In this document: positions 45,000 through 52,352 of the stretch, one piece after another | How the letters are laid out: the number at the start of each line of letters is the position of its first letter | Numbering within the stretch: the first letter of the stretch is position 1 | Assembly: GCA_964409225.1 (NCBI GenBank) | Contig: CAYPCM010000004.1 | Span: 1 to 58,407 of the forward strand | Origin: JACPXH01 sp964409225 | GTDB taxonomy: Bacteria > Patescibacteriota > Minisyncoccia > JACPXH01 | Direction: 5' to 3' | DNA: 58,407 nucleotides | Notes under the pieces: generated by a model | Databases searched by the model: none | Told to the model about the DNA's origin: nothing | The model's input: only the letters and a program-made list of their open reading frames with translations | Translations under genes and position numbers: made by a program

Positions 45000-46946
45000 A
45001 TGGTTACCAAAAAAAGAGAGCCGCAGCTAAAACCCAACTTCCGTGAAATCATCCTTCCAGCTGGCAAGGGCGCGCCGACGCCGGGCATGGCCGAGTCGTT
45101 TGTGTACGAGCCGACCACTGTCACCGAAGAAAATCTCGGGTACTTGTTCTTTGTGGGTGAAATCACGGGCGGCGCGCCCGCACGCAAACACCAGGACTGG
45201 GGGCACCTCTTGAATCTTATCGCGTCTCTTATAAAACGCGAGTACTACGGCGCAAGCGACCGTGACGCTCACACCGCCCTTGAAGAAGCGCTGCGCAAGG
45301 CCAACGCTGCGATTTCAGAACTAAACCGCGCGACAAAATCGCCGTGGGTAAACCACCTCCACGGAGTAGTGGCCTCGCTTTCACGCAGTTCTCTGCATTT
45401 TGCCACCACCGGCAGCGTGGCCATATTCATTAAGCGCGGCAAGCACCTTATGGACGTCGCCGCCCACTTTGCCAGGACAAGCGCTCGCGCCGGCCGCGCC
45501 TTCCACGCCATTGCTTCAGGAAAAGTTGTGCCCGGCGACATCTTGGTCATGACGTCGAGCCGCGCCGCCGCATCTTTTGCCGAAAGCGAGCACGACCCCT
45601 TTGTGCGACTGCCCGCTTTCGACGGCATGACGGCGCATCTAACGACGCTGCTACGCAAAGCGAAGGTCGGGCCAGCCGCGGTGCTCGCAATTGAACTTGC
45701 GGCCCAGCCAGAACTGGTGGTAGTCGAAAGCCAGGCCGTGCCAAGACAACCACCGCCTCCAGAGCCAATTCCGGCCCTGGTCGCGCTCAACGAAGAAGAA
45801 AGTGAAGTTGAGTCGCGCTTTGATCTGTGGGTGCGCGCCTTGGGGCGGGCGCTCGGCCGCGTGGCGCGGCCGAGCGTGGCAGCAATACTCACAATCATTG
45901 CCGTCGCCGTCTGGGGCGGGGTGCAGGTGAGCCGGCTTATGCGCAAAGAGCCGACGCCGGTAAGCCGTCAAGCATTCCAAGAAGCGCGCGTCAAACGGGA
46001 CGGGGCGGAAAAAGCAATTATTAAAGGGCGCAACGATGAGGCCGCGGCTCTGCTCACTCAAGCGCTCGCTTTGCTCGATGAAGCCCTGCGCGACCCGGCC
46101 ACCCAACGTGACGCCGAAGCGCTGGCCGCAGACGTTACAAACCTGCAAGCCAAGGCCGAACGCATCGAGGCGGTGGCAGAGCTGCCGGTGTTTTTCGATG
46201 CGGCCTCACTGGCTGTAAACTTTTCTGCTGACGGCGTGATATTGATCAAGGGCGCGCCCGTGTTTTTCTCGTCGTCTTCAAATGTTCTGATTCGGCTTGA
46301 CCCGACTAAAGCAGCTGCCACAACTTTTTTTGCGAACCTCGACATTGGCGAAGGGGTGCTGGCCGGAGCGGCACTCAACGATGGGGCGGTATTGCTCACC
46401 ACGAAAGGACGATTCATCGCGTATGCGCCCGAGGCGACGCGCGCCACGATCGTACTCGGCCCGGCGCCCACGAACACGCTTGATCTTGAAAGTTTCGGCG
46501 CGAACCTGTACCTGCTCACCGCCGATACGCCTCATATTTTCAAAAATCCCGTGCTGGGCGGCGCTCTCCAGGAAGCCACACCGTGGCTGAATCCGCCGCA
46601 AAGCATTTCCGGAAATCGCTTTGCCATCGACGGCTCGATCTGGATCGCCGAATCCGCAAACCAACTCGTAAGGTTTTACAAAGGTAAACTCGCAAATAAA
46701 TTCGAACTGGCTGGCGTGTCTTCCGGCACGGTGCAAGACCTCGAAATCGACGAAGACCATAATCTCATCGCCGTTGCGACCGTGGGTCCTGGCCGCATTG
46801 TCATCGCGGAAAAAACTGGCCGTGTTATAAAACAACTTGCCAGTTCTGCCTTTTCCGATATCCGCGCCGCTATGTTCCTCGACGATGACCTGCTCGTAGT
46901 TACGCCTCAAAAAACATACCGCGTCGAACTGCCCCGGGACCAATAA
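45000..46946 (+). CDS. PP2C-like phosphatase domain / TM / beta-propeller protein
   Basis: The 648-residue protein (ATG 45000; an in-frame ATG at 44973 is also possible) starts with a PPM/PP2C-like cytoplasmic domain (about 30-235; YLFFVGEITGG, GVVASLSRSSLHFATTGSVAIFIKRG, PGDILVMTSSRAAASFAE). Most metal-binding aspartates of true PP2C enzymes are missing, so it may be a pseudophosphatase. One TM helix lies at about 295-315. A helical linker and a WD/NHL-like beta-propeller outside the membrane follow (LVRFYKGKLANKFELAG, LIAVATVGPGRIVIAEKTGRVI). It may pass an extracellular signal inward. This type recurs in Patescibacteria. Confidence 0.75.
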   Translation: MVTKKREPQLKPNFREIILPAGKGAPTPGMAESFVYEPTTVTEENLGYLFFVGEITGGAPARKHQDWGHLLNLIASLIKREYYGASDRDAHTALEEALRKANAAISELNRATKSPWVNHLHGVVASLSRSSLHFATTGSVAIFIKRGKHLMDVAAHFARTSARAGRAFHAIASGKVVPGDILVMTSSRAAASFAESEHDPFVRLPAFDGMTAHLTTLLRKAKVGPAAVLAIELAAQPELVVVESQAVPRQPPPPEPIPALVALNEEESEVESRFDLWVRALGRALGRVARPSVAAILTIIAVAVWGGVQVSRLMRKEPTPVSRQAFQEARVKRDGAEKAIIKGRNDEAAALLTQALALLDEALRDPATQRDAEALAADVTNLQAKAERIEAVAELPVFFDAASLAVNFSADGVILIKGAPVFFSSSSNVLIRLDPTKAAATTFFANLDIGEGVLAGAALNDGAVLLTTKGRFIAYAPEATRATIVLGPAPTNTLDLESFGANLYLLTADTPHIFKNPVLGGALQEATPWLNPPQSISGNRFAIDGSIWIAESANQLVRFYKGKLANKFELAGVSSGTVQDLEIDEDHNLIAVATVGPGRIVIAEKTGRVIKQLASSAFSDIRAAMFLDDDLLVVTPQKTYRVELPRDQ

Positions 46947-46989
46947 GCCCCATTGGTCTTATTGGTCTTATTAGACCTATAGGTCGGTC

Positions 46990-47400
46990 CTATTTAATCT
47001 CCGCCTTCGCCCCGGCTGCCTCAAGCTTACCCTTGAGCTCATCGGCCTCTACCTTCGAGATTCCCTCTTTAACCGTTTTCGGCGCGCCGTCCACAAGATC
47101 TTTCGCTTCTTTCAGCCCCAGACCCGTAACGTCGCGCACCACCTTGATGGTGTTTATCTTCTGCTCCCCGGCAGCTGTAAGCACGACGGTAAACGACGTC
47201 TGCTCTTCAACCGCGCTCGCCTCCCCCGCGCTTGCGCCCGGAGCCGCGGCCATCATTACCGGCGCTGCGGCTGAAACGCCGAACTTATCCTCTAGCACAT
47301 GGACGAACTCCGAGAGCTCAAGCACGCTCAAACTCTCGATCTGACTCACCAACTCCTTGAATTTGGCTGGCACCTCCGCCTTTTTTGCTTCATCGAACAT
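46990..47400 (-). CDS. rplL: 50S ribosomal protein L7/L12
   Basis: The 136-residue protein has the N-terminal dimerisation helices (ELVSQIESLSVLELSEFVHVLEDKFGV), an Ala-rich hinge (AAAPVMMAAAPGASAGEA) and the conserved C-terminal domain (KTSFTVVLTAAGEQKINTIKVVRDVTGLGLKEAKDLVDGAPKTVKEG-type, here with EEQTSF). It binds translation factors through the ribosome stalk. It follows rplJ by 90 nt, a gap containing the 9-nt repeat. The stop also lies next to a repeat cluster. Confidence 0.97.
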   Translation of the reverse strand: MFDEAKKAEVPAKFKELVSQIESLSVLELSEFVHVLEDKFGVSAAAPVMMAAAPGASAGEASAVEEQTSFTVVLTAAGEQKINTIKVVRDVTGLGLKEAKDLVDGAPKTVKEGISKVEADELKGKLEAAGAKAEIK

Positions 47401-47490
47401 AATAATCTTCTTACAGTTTATGGAGTTAAACTTCGACCCAAGAACTAATGCGATAAAGATCTATTGGACCTATTGGTCCAATGAGACCCA

Positions 47491-48012
47491 TCAACCACCG
47501 CCCCCGACCCGCCCCAGCACCCGCACCAACCCAGTAATATTCCCTTGCAAAACCCGGACGAATCCACTCATCGGCGCCGCAATCGAACCCGCCACCTGCC
47601 CGAGGAGCGCCTGACGGCCCGGGAGTTTCGCGAGCGCTGTAATCTGGTCGGCCGACACCCAATTGCCGGCCACGTACCCGCCAAGCAAAACCAATTGTTC
47701 GGCCCCTTTGCGAAACTCAACCAGCGCTTTGGCAAACCCCGACTCTTCGCCCCGACCGATCGCCAGCCCCACCTGCCCCGCGTGGCCCTCGAGGAGAGCC
47801 CCGCCCAGCCCGAGCCCCGCCAGCGCCCGCTTGAGCAAGGTCTTTTTTGCTACGGTATAGCGTCCTGCGAGCGGCCGGATCTTTCGGCGCAACGCGGCAA
47901 TCTGTGCTGTGGCGAGGCCGGTGAAATCAGTCGCAACCACAACCGGCGCGCCTGCAAGCGCACTCTTGATATCCGCCACCCGTTCAATTTTCTTGGCTTT
48001 GGTAAGAGGCAT
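47491..48012 (-). CDS. rplJ: 50S ribosomal protein L10
   Basis: The 173-residue protein (ATG 48012) starts MPLTKAKKIERVADIKSALA and shows L10 features: VVVATDFTGLATAQIAALRRKIRPLAGRYTVAKKTLLKRAL and a C-terminal helix that carries L7/L12 dimers (QVAGSIAAPMSGFVRVLQGNITGLVRVLGRV). The in-frame extension upstream is made of minisatellite peptides (NRTNRTYRS) and is not used. Ten nucleotides upstream of ATG is a complete terminator-like hairpin, typical of L10 leader control. Confidence 0.96.
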   Translation of the reverse strand: MPLTKAKKIERVADIKSALAGAPVVVATDFTGLATAQIAALRRKIRPLAGRYTVAKKTLLKRALAGLGLGGALLEGHAGQVGLAIGRGEESGFAKALVEFRKGAEQLVLLGGYVAGNWVSADQITALAKLPGRQALLGQVAGSIAAPMSGFVRVLQGNITGLVRVLGRVGGGG

Positions 48013-48021
48013 CTTATCAAT

Positions 48022-48045
48022 AAAAAAGCAGCTTGTTAAAGCCGC
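48022..48045 (-). terminator. Attenuator hairpin in the rplJ leader
   Basis: In the minus-strand mRNA, GCGGCTT pairs with AAGCTGC across a 4-nt loop and is followed by TTTTTT, ending 9 nt before the rplJ ATG. Upstream GGGGCTGCGGC can pair alternatively, so it may act as a switch. Confidence 0.65.
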
Positions 48046-48249
48046 AGCCCCAGACCTATAAGTCCTATTGGTCCTATTGGACTTATAAGTCGCTGAAATC
48101 GCCTCAGCAGGACTTATGGCTGCCTGCCGTCTGCGGCGTATTCGATTACGAACAGTATACGCAACCGCCCACCGGGACGTCAAGCCGCGCGCCCGCTCAA
48201 GCGGGCGCGCGGCTTATCAGACCCATCGGTCGCCGACTGCAATCGTAAT

Positions 48250-48385
48250 TGTCATTCCGGAAAACTATCATTGTCATTCCGTGCCGCGACACGGAATCCA
48301 CGACATTCAGCCTGGATTATGACTTGGATTCTGGCTTTCGCCAGAATGACATGCTGCGCATGTCACTTTCGTCAGAATGACACAT
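48250..48385. repeat. Intergenic REP cluster (cattccgg type)
   Basis: gtcattccgtgccgcgacac/ggaatcc arms, ctggctttcgccagaatgac and further gtcattccgg words occupy the spacer between rplJ and the 48417 gene. The ATTCCGGGCTCGACCCGGAAT relative is inside that gene near 49668. No coding frame is convincing here. Confidence 0.7.
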
Positions 48386-48416
48386 CTACCCTATCAGTCC
48401 TATCGGTCGCCGGCGA

Positions 48417-51257
48417 TTACGGACGCTCGGGCGACTCGATCCGCCTCTCCCCCTTCTCCTCCACCGGCGCCTCTGTCCGCGCCTCCGGCGTAGGCGCCGG
48501 CGGCGCAATGCCTTGAAGCGCATCTTGGCCGCCTCTAAGATTTTCCAGAATGCGCTTCACCTCCTGATTGTCGGGATTGAGCGCCGCCACTTTCTCAAAC
48601 TGTTGAATGGCTTTTTCTTTTTCGTTATTGCCGTCGTAAATAAGCCCGAGGAAATAGCGGGCATTAGAGAAGTTCTGATCCAGCCCCACCGCCCGTTCAA
48701 ACGCCGTCTGCGCACTCACTCGATCATTCGACTTATAGAGCAGAAATCCAAGCTGGAACCAAATCCCCGCGTCGTTCGGCGCCGCTTGCGCCAATTGTGC
48801 GGCCCGGTTTACGGCACTCGGTAAATCGCCCTGCCGGTCAAACACCTGCACCAAGAGGAAATGCGCCGGTCCAAAATCGGGTTTCAGTTCGAGCGCTTCT
48901 TCTAGAAACTGTTTTGCGCCGCTAAGCAGAGACGTGCGTTCGTTTTCCATTGACTTAATCTGCTCAGCCGCCTGCTGGTTGCTTTTGAGCTGCTGAATTT
49001 GGTTGGCAATGCGATCGGCAGTGCTCACGGCCGTGCGCGCCGTAAACAGTTTCGCCAGCGGGTTTACCGGATCAAGCTGGCCGGCCGCGCTATAAGCTAT
49101 ACGCGCCTCGCCTTCAGCGCCCGGCACCAGCGGCAACACGTTTTCGTATGCGAGCCCCAACGTAATCCAGTTCTGCGCATCCAGTCGGTTCAACGCCACC
49201 GCCTGACGGGCCGACTGAATGGCGTTTTGAATCGTGCCTTCAAGCTGGTTGCGCGTGGTCTGCACATCTGCTTCATTCGGCCGAAAGTCCGCAATTGTCC
49301 GCGACGCCTGCAACAGGAATGCCTGCGTGAGCGAACGATAATACGCCGGTTCTGACCCCCAGAATTGCACCGCCCGCACCAAGTGAGCCACCGCCCGGCT
49401 GGGGTCGCCCCCGCGGTTCAACCTCTCCAACCCAAACCCGTAAAACACCGTGGAAGCATAACGCTGCAACTCCAGATACCCGCCCGCCACGCCCGCAATC
49501 ATAAACAGTATTATAAGGAATGACGCGCCGAGCGTTCGATGCGAACTGCGGTACAAATCCCACCGCCGTTCGATATCGCCCATCCTATCAGTCCTATTTG
49601 TCCTATCTGTCCTATTGGACTTATCGACCCAATCAGTCCTATCCGTCCAATCCGTCCTATTTGTCATTCCGGGCTCGACCCGGAATCCACGATCGGACTT
49701 ATCGCTCCCGCCGTCGTCCCCGCCGCCGCCCGTCGCCGCAACCAGCCGCACGCTCGGCCGCTCGAAGAACGCGAATGCGCCGGTAAGCCCAAGCAACAAA
49801 GCATAAGTGGCCAGATTCAAAGAATACATAAACCACACTGCCCAGCCGAACACAATCGCGCCAAATATGCCGAGCGCAAGTTCGGGGTGCTCGCCCTTTC
49901 CCGATCGGTAAAGCGCGCGCACTGCCGCCAGCCCAAACAAAGCCATAAGCCCGAGCCAAGCAACCACACCCAGATACCCCTGCCCGGCCATTACGTTTAC
50001 GAGCGCCGACCGGCCTTGGTCAAACCGCACGCCCCAGAACGCAGTCGCGTTCAAGGCCTGCGGTTTGAAGCGGCTGTAGCCGTAGCCGAACGTGCCCGGC
50101 CCTGTACCCAGCAGAAGGCCAACTGGTCCGCGTTCAGTGAGCGCCCGCTGCGCCACTGACAGCGAAACGCCGTAGCCCGGAGAGACCTCGAGCGGCAGGT
50201 CTATAAAGGGCTTGGCCAGCGGAATCTTAAATAACGCGAGGAGCACCGATAGCGCCAACACCAGCATCGGCAACGCCAGGCCCCGCGGCAGCGCCCGCCG
50301 CTCCGGTGATTCGTCGTCCGGATTTTTGATTTTTGATTTTTGATTTTTGATTTCGGAATTTGTCCTTCCCATCACAAACGCCACCATCGCCGCCATGGCC
50401 ACCGCCAGTCCAAGCCACGTCCACCGCAGGTTTATAACCACAATGTTAATCAGGAATATGACCCCGGCCGCCCCGTACCCAAGCCGCGCCACGGCCGAAA
50501 GCCGCTCCTCGCGGGACTTCGTCGCCATGCCAATCAAAAGCACAAGCAAAATGCCAAACACAACCCCCAGATGGTTTTGACTTCCTGCGCCCGCAAAGTT
50601 GAGGTTCCGGCTGAACTCCCACGGCAAAAGGAAGGTACCCGTCACCTGAATCAAATTGAACGCGCCATAGATCGCCGCCGCTCCAATCAACCACCCCACG
50701 GCACGGCGCACGTCGTCAGCCGAGCGCCACAAGGCGGTAATCAAAAAGGCAAACAGCCCCAGACCCAAAATTCCGGGCAATGCCTCGTGGCTTAAACCGA
50801 TGTTGGCGAAGCTTTGCGTGGGCGCGGCGGAAAAGAACGCGGCCGCAACGCCAACCGCCGTGACGGCGAATATCCCCCAGTGCATAAGCGACTTGCGATA
50901 ACGCACCTCGCCGGTGGCCAGCGCCTCGCCCAGCCAACACAATAGCGCCCCCAGCACGAGCATTGCGAACACAAACTCTTTATTGAGTTCAACCGGCGCC
51001 GCCGTAATCGGCAGAAACACAAACGGCACGAGCGCGAACGCCGCATACAGCAGCCGTCGGCCCACGCTGAGCCACCATGTTTCGTCTGCAGCCGCCACTT
51101 CCCCCGGTGTAACCGCCGCGCGAATCCGTCCCAGCAGCCCTATCGGTCCTATTGGACTTATTGGACTTATTGGTCCTATCGGACCCATTGATTCCGTTAC
51201 CGGCTCCACCGACTCTGCCGGCGCTACCTCCTCCTTCCGACGCGGAAATACGTCCAT
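48417..51257 (-). CDS. O-antigen-ligase-like membrane protein with C-terminal TPR domain
   Basis: The 946-residue protein (ATG 51257) has about 11-12 TM helices in its N-terminal two-thirds, with the Wzy/O-antigen ligase loop pattern (SLSVAQRALTERGPVGLLLGTGPGTFGYGY... FDQGRSALVNVMAGQGYLG). The C-terminal part has three TPR-like repeats (GIWFQLGFLLYKSNDRVSAQTAFERAVGL; ARYFLGLIYDGNNEKEKAIQQFEKV). It may join polysaccharide units to a carrier. Three different repeat families are inserted in frame. These are the 9-nt units (GPIGPISPIS; DRTDW/NRTDRTNRTDR), a cattccgg REP (FRVEPGM) and an AT-rich repeat (EIKNQKSKIKN). Its long loops tolerate them. Confidence 0.8.
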   Translation of the reverse strand: MDVFPRRKEEVAPAESVEPVTESMGPIGPISPISPIGPIGLLGRIRAAVTPGEVAAADETWWLSVGRRLLYAAFALVPFVFLPITAAPVELNKEFVFAMLVLGALLCWLGEALATGEVRYRKSLMHWGIFAVTAVGVAAAFFSAAPTQSFANIGLSHEALPGILGLGLFAFLITALWRSADDVRRAVGWLIGAAAIYGAFNLIQVTGTFLLPWEFSRNLNFAGAGSQNHLGVVFGILLVLLIGMATKSREERLSAVARLGYGAAGVIFLINIVVINLRWTWLGLAVAMAAMVAFVMGRTNSEIKNQKSKIKNPDDESPERRALPRGLALPMLVLALSVLLALFKIPLAKPFIDLPLEVSPGYGVSLSVAQRALTERGPVGLLLGTGPGTFGYGYSRFKPQALNATAFWGVRFDQGRSALVNVMAGQGYLGVVAWLGLMALFGLAAVRALYRSGKGEHPELALGIFGAIVFGWAVWFMYSLNLATYALLLGLTGAFAFFERPSVRLVAATGGGGDDGGSDKSDRGFRVEPGMTNRTDWTDRTDWVDKSNRTDRTNRTDRMGDIERRWDLYRSSHRTLGASFLIILFMIAGVAGGYLELQRYASTVFYGFGLERLNRGGDPSRAVAHLVRAVQFWGSEPAYYRSLTQAFLLQASRTIADFRPNEADVQTTRNQLEGTIQNAIQSARQAVALNRLDAQNWITLGLAYENVLPLVPGAEGEARIAYSAAGQLDPVNPLAKLFTARTAVSTADRIANQIQQLKSNQQAAEQIKSMENERTSLLSGAKQFLEEALELKPDFGPAHFLLVQVFDRQGDLPSAVNRAAQLAQAAPNDAGIWFQLGFLLYKSNDRVSAQTAFERAVGLDQNFSNARYFLGLIYDGNNEKEKAIQQFEKVAALNPDNQEVKRILENLRGGQDALQGIAPPAPTPEARTEAPVEEKGERRIESPERP
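50319..50363. repeat. AT-rich repeat scar inside the 48417 gene
   Basis: gatttttgatttttgatttt repeats encode EIKNQKSKIKN on the minus strand, inverted relative to the copy in valS. Confidence 0.75.
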
Positions 51258-51312
51258 AAAATTGATCTTATTAGTCTTATCAGGCCTATTCGACTTATTG
51301 GTCTTATTAGTC

Positions 51313-51906
51313 CTATCGTCCCCAAATCTGCCTCTTCCTCTCTTCAATCCGCTTCTGAAAAAGCCGTTCTGTCCACCCGCCTTCTTTCACAAACTGCTCT
51401 TCGAGCGCCCGAATTTGTCGGTCCAGCAGAAAATTCACCTGATGGATGAGGCAAATCGCCGCATTCGCCGCCGTCTCCGGCTCGTCTAAATAAGACCTAT
51501 AAGTCCAATAAGTCCTATCTGACTTATCTGACTTATTGGTCTTATCCGTCCTATCGGACCTATACACCAACCCCCTCACTGCCTTAGCTTCCGGATCATC
51601 TTTCCCCCACTGCCTTAAGCCCCGCTGGCGCAAAAAGTCCTCATAGTCCTCTAATAACTCCTGAAACGATGCCCGCGCAACCCCGAGGAGCTTGAGCTCG
51701 CCTTTCTCAGAAGTTCGCTCGGTCGAGCCCTCCACGATATTTTGCTTGCCGGATCGCGCGGCTTGCACCATCTGGTCCGTCGTCCTATTGGACCTATATG
51801 ACTTATCGGACTTATCCGTCGCTCGAACGTAGCGGTCGCAAAATTCCACCGTGTAGTCGTAAATAATCACCGCCTGCTGATAAGATTTAAGTTCTCTATA
51901 GCTCAT
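51313..51906 (-). CDS. Four-helix-bundle suffix-domain protein
   Basis: The 197-residue product resembles the S23-like 'four helix bundle suffix domain' family: MSYRELKSYQQAVIIYDYTVEFC, then DQMVQAARSGKQNIVEGSTE, VARASFQELLEDYEDFLRQRGL and a C-terminal helix region (AAICLIHQVNFLLDRQIRALEEQFVKEGG). Two family-variable loops consist of in-frame 9-nt minisatellite peptides (RATDKSDKSYRSNRTT and RSDRTDKTNKSDKSDRTYW). The family's biochemical role is unclear; relatives are linked to rRNA intervening sequences. The stop overlaps the upstream extension of the 48417 gene. Confidence 0.85.
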   Translation of the reverse strand: MSYRELKSYQQAVIIYDYTVEFCDRYVRATDKSDKSYRSNRTTDQMVQAARSGKQNIVEGSTERTSEKGELKLLGVARASFQELLEDYEDFLRQRGLRQWGKDDPEAKAVRGLVYRSDRTDKTNKSDKSDRTYWTYRSYLDEPETAANAAICLIHQVNFLLDRQIRALEEQFVKEGGWTERLFQKRIEERKRQIWGR

Positions 51907-52037
51907 ATTCGTCTTACTAGCTGATAGACCCTATCAGTCCTATTGGTCTTATTAGTCCTATCGGCCTTATTTGACTTATCCGTCCTATCGCCCCAGCAGA
52001 TACAACTGCTTCACCTCTTGAGCCGTCAGCGCGCGGT

Positions 52038-52295
52038 TTACCCCGTGAAATACGATTTGAGGCGTCTACGCAAAAACATTTTGCCCCTATACGATTTTAA
52101 AACTCGCTCTCTCCTGCTCGCATCATCTTGTTTCTTACACGCTTCATAATAAATGAGCTCAAGCGGCCTGCGATCTTTTGTTGACTCAACCCATCCTTTC
52201 TGGTGTTCCTCAAATCGTGATTGTAAATTTTTTGTATAACCAGTATAAAGTTGCTTGTCTTTATGGCTAAAAAGTACGTATGTGTAGTAAAACAT
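52038..52295 (-). CDS. Single-domain GIY-YIG endonuclease
   Basis: The 85-residue protein (ATG 52295; in-frame TTG upstream) has the motif series FYYTYVLFSHKDKQLYTGYTKNLQSRFEEHQKG (GIY and YIG positions are TYV and YTG). The conserved Arg follows in SRF and the catalytic Glu in LELIYYEACKKQDDASRRERVLK. Free-standing proteins of this size are URI-type nucleases. It occupies nearly all of a 290-bp cassette with 12-bp inverted ends; the stop codon TAA lies just outside the left end. It is AT-rich compared with the surroundings. Confidence 0.92.
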   Translation of the reverse strand: MFYYTYVLFSHKDKQLYTGYTKNLQSRFEEHQKGWVESTKDRRPLELIYYEACKKQDDASRRERVLKSYRGKMFLRRRLKSYFTG

Positions 52296-52330
52296 ATTCT
52301 GTTGCAAAAAATTTACAATATTTCACGGGG
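52041..52330. mobile_element. GIY-YIG cassette with CCCCGTGAAATA inverted ends
   Basis: CCCCGTGAAATA (52041-52052) and TATTTCACGGGG (52319-52330) are exact inverted repeats at the borders of an AT-rich block that carries only the nuclease gene and interrupts a LamG fragment at ggtt/agatgcgg. Confidence 0.85.
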
Positions 52331-52352
52331 TGGAGATGCGGACTTGTTATAA

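Larger units (their letters stand above)
46949..51992. repeat. Dispersed 9-nt minisatellite (units such as GTCCTATTG, GACTTATCG)
   Basis: At least ten clusters of 9-nt units with consensus GNC-Y-Y-ATNG occur at 46949-46991, 47458-47490, 48052-48095, 48390-48412, 49582-49663, 51140-51195, 51264-51318, 51488-51567, 51781-51825 and 51907-51992. In spacers they flank rplL and rplJ. In genes they are always in frame and encode tripeptide repeats: GPIGPISPISPIGPIG, or TDR/TNK/SDK-type runs, depending on frame. Confidence 0.9.
51993..52345 (-). pseudogene. LamG C-terminal gene fragment split by the GIY-YIG cassette
   Basis: The plus-strand text agatacaactgcttcacctc...cagcgcgcggtt (about 51996-52037) matches the domain end 'YNRALTAQEVKQLYL' encoded at 53.1 and 53.8 kb. 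The next words, agatgcggactt, reappear only after the cassette (52334-52345). The fragment is a leftover of a repeated LamG module downstream of the intact gene. Confidence 0.75.

Noticed and set aside
47491..48183. rplJ with an N-terminal extension
   Set aside because: The extra residues are minisatellite-coded and lie upstream of an attenuator hairpin; MPLTKAKK at 48012 is the normal L10 start.
46949..51992. 9-nt repeats as a CRISPR array or recombination-site array
   Set aside because: Units are too short, tandem without spacers and scattered inside genes.
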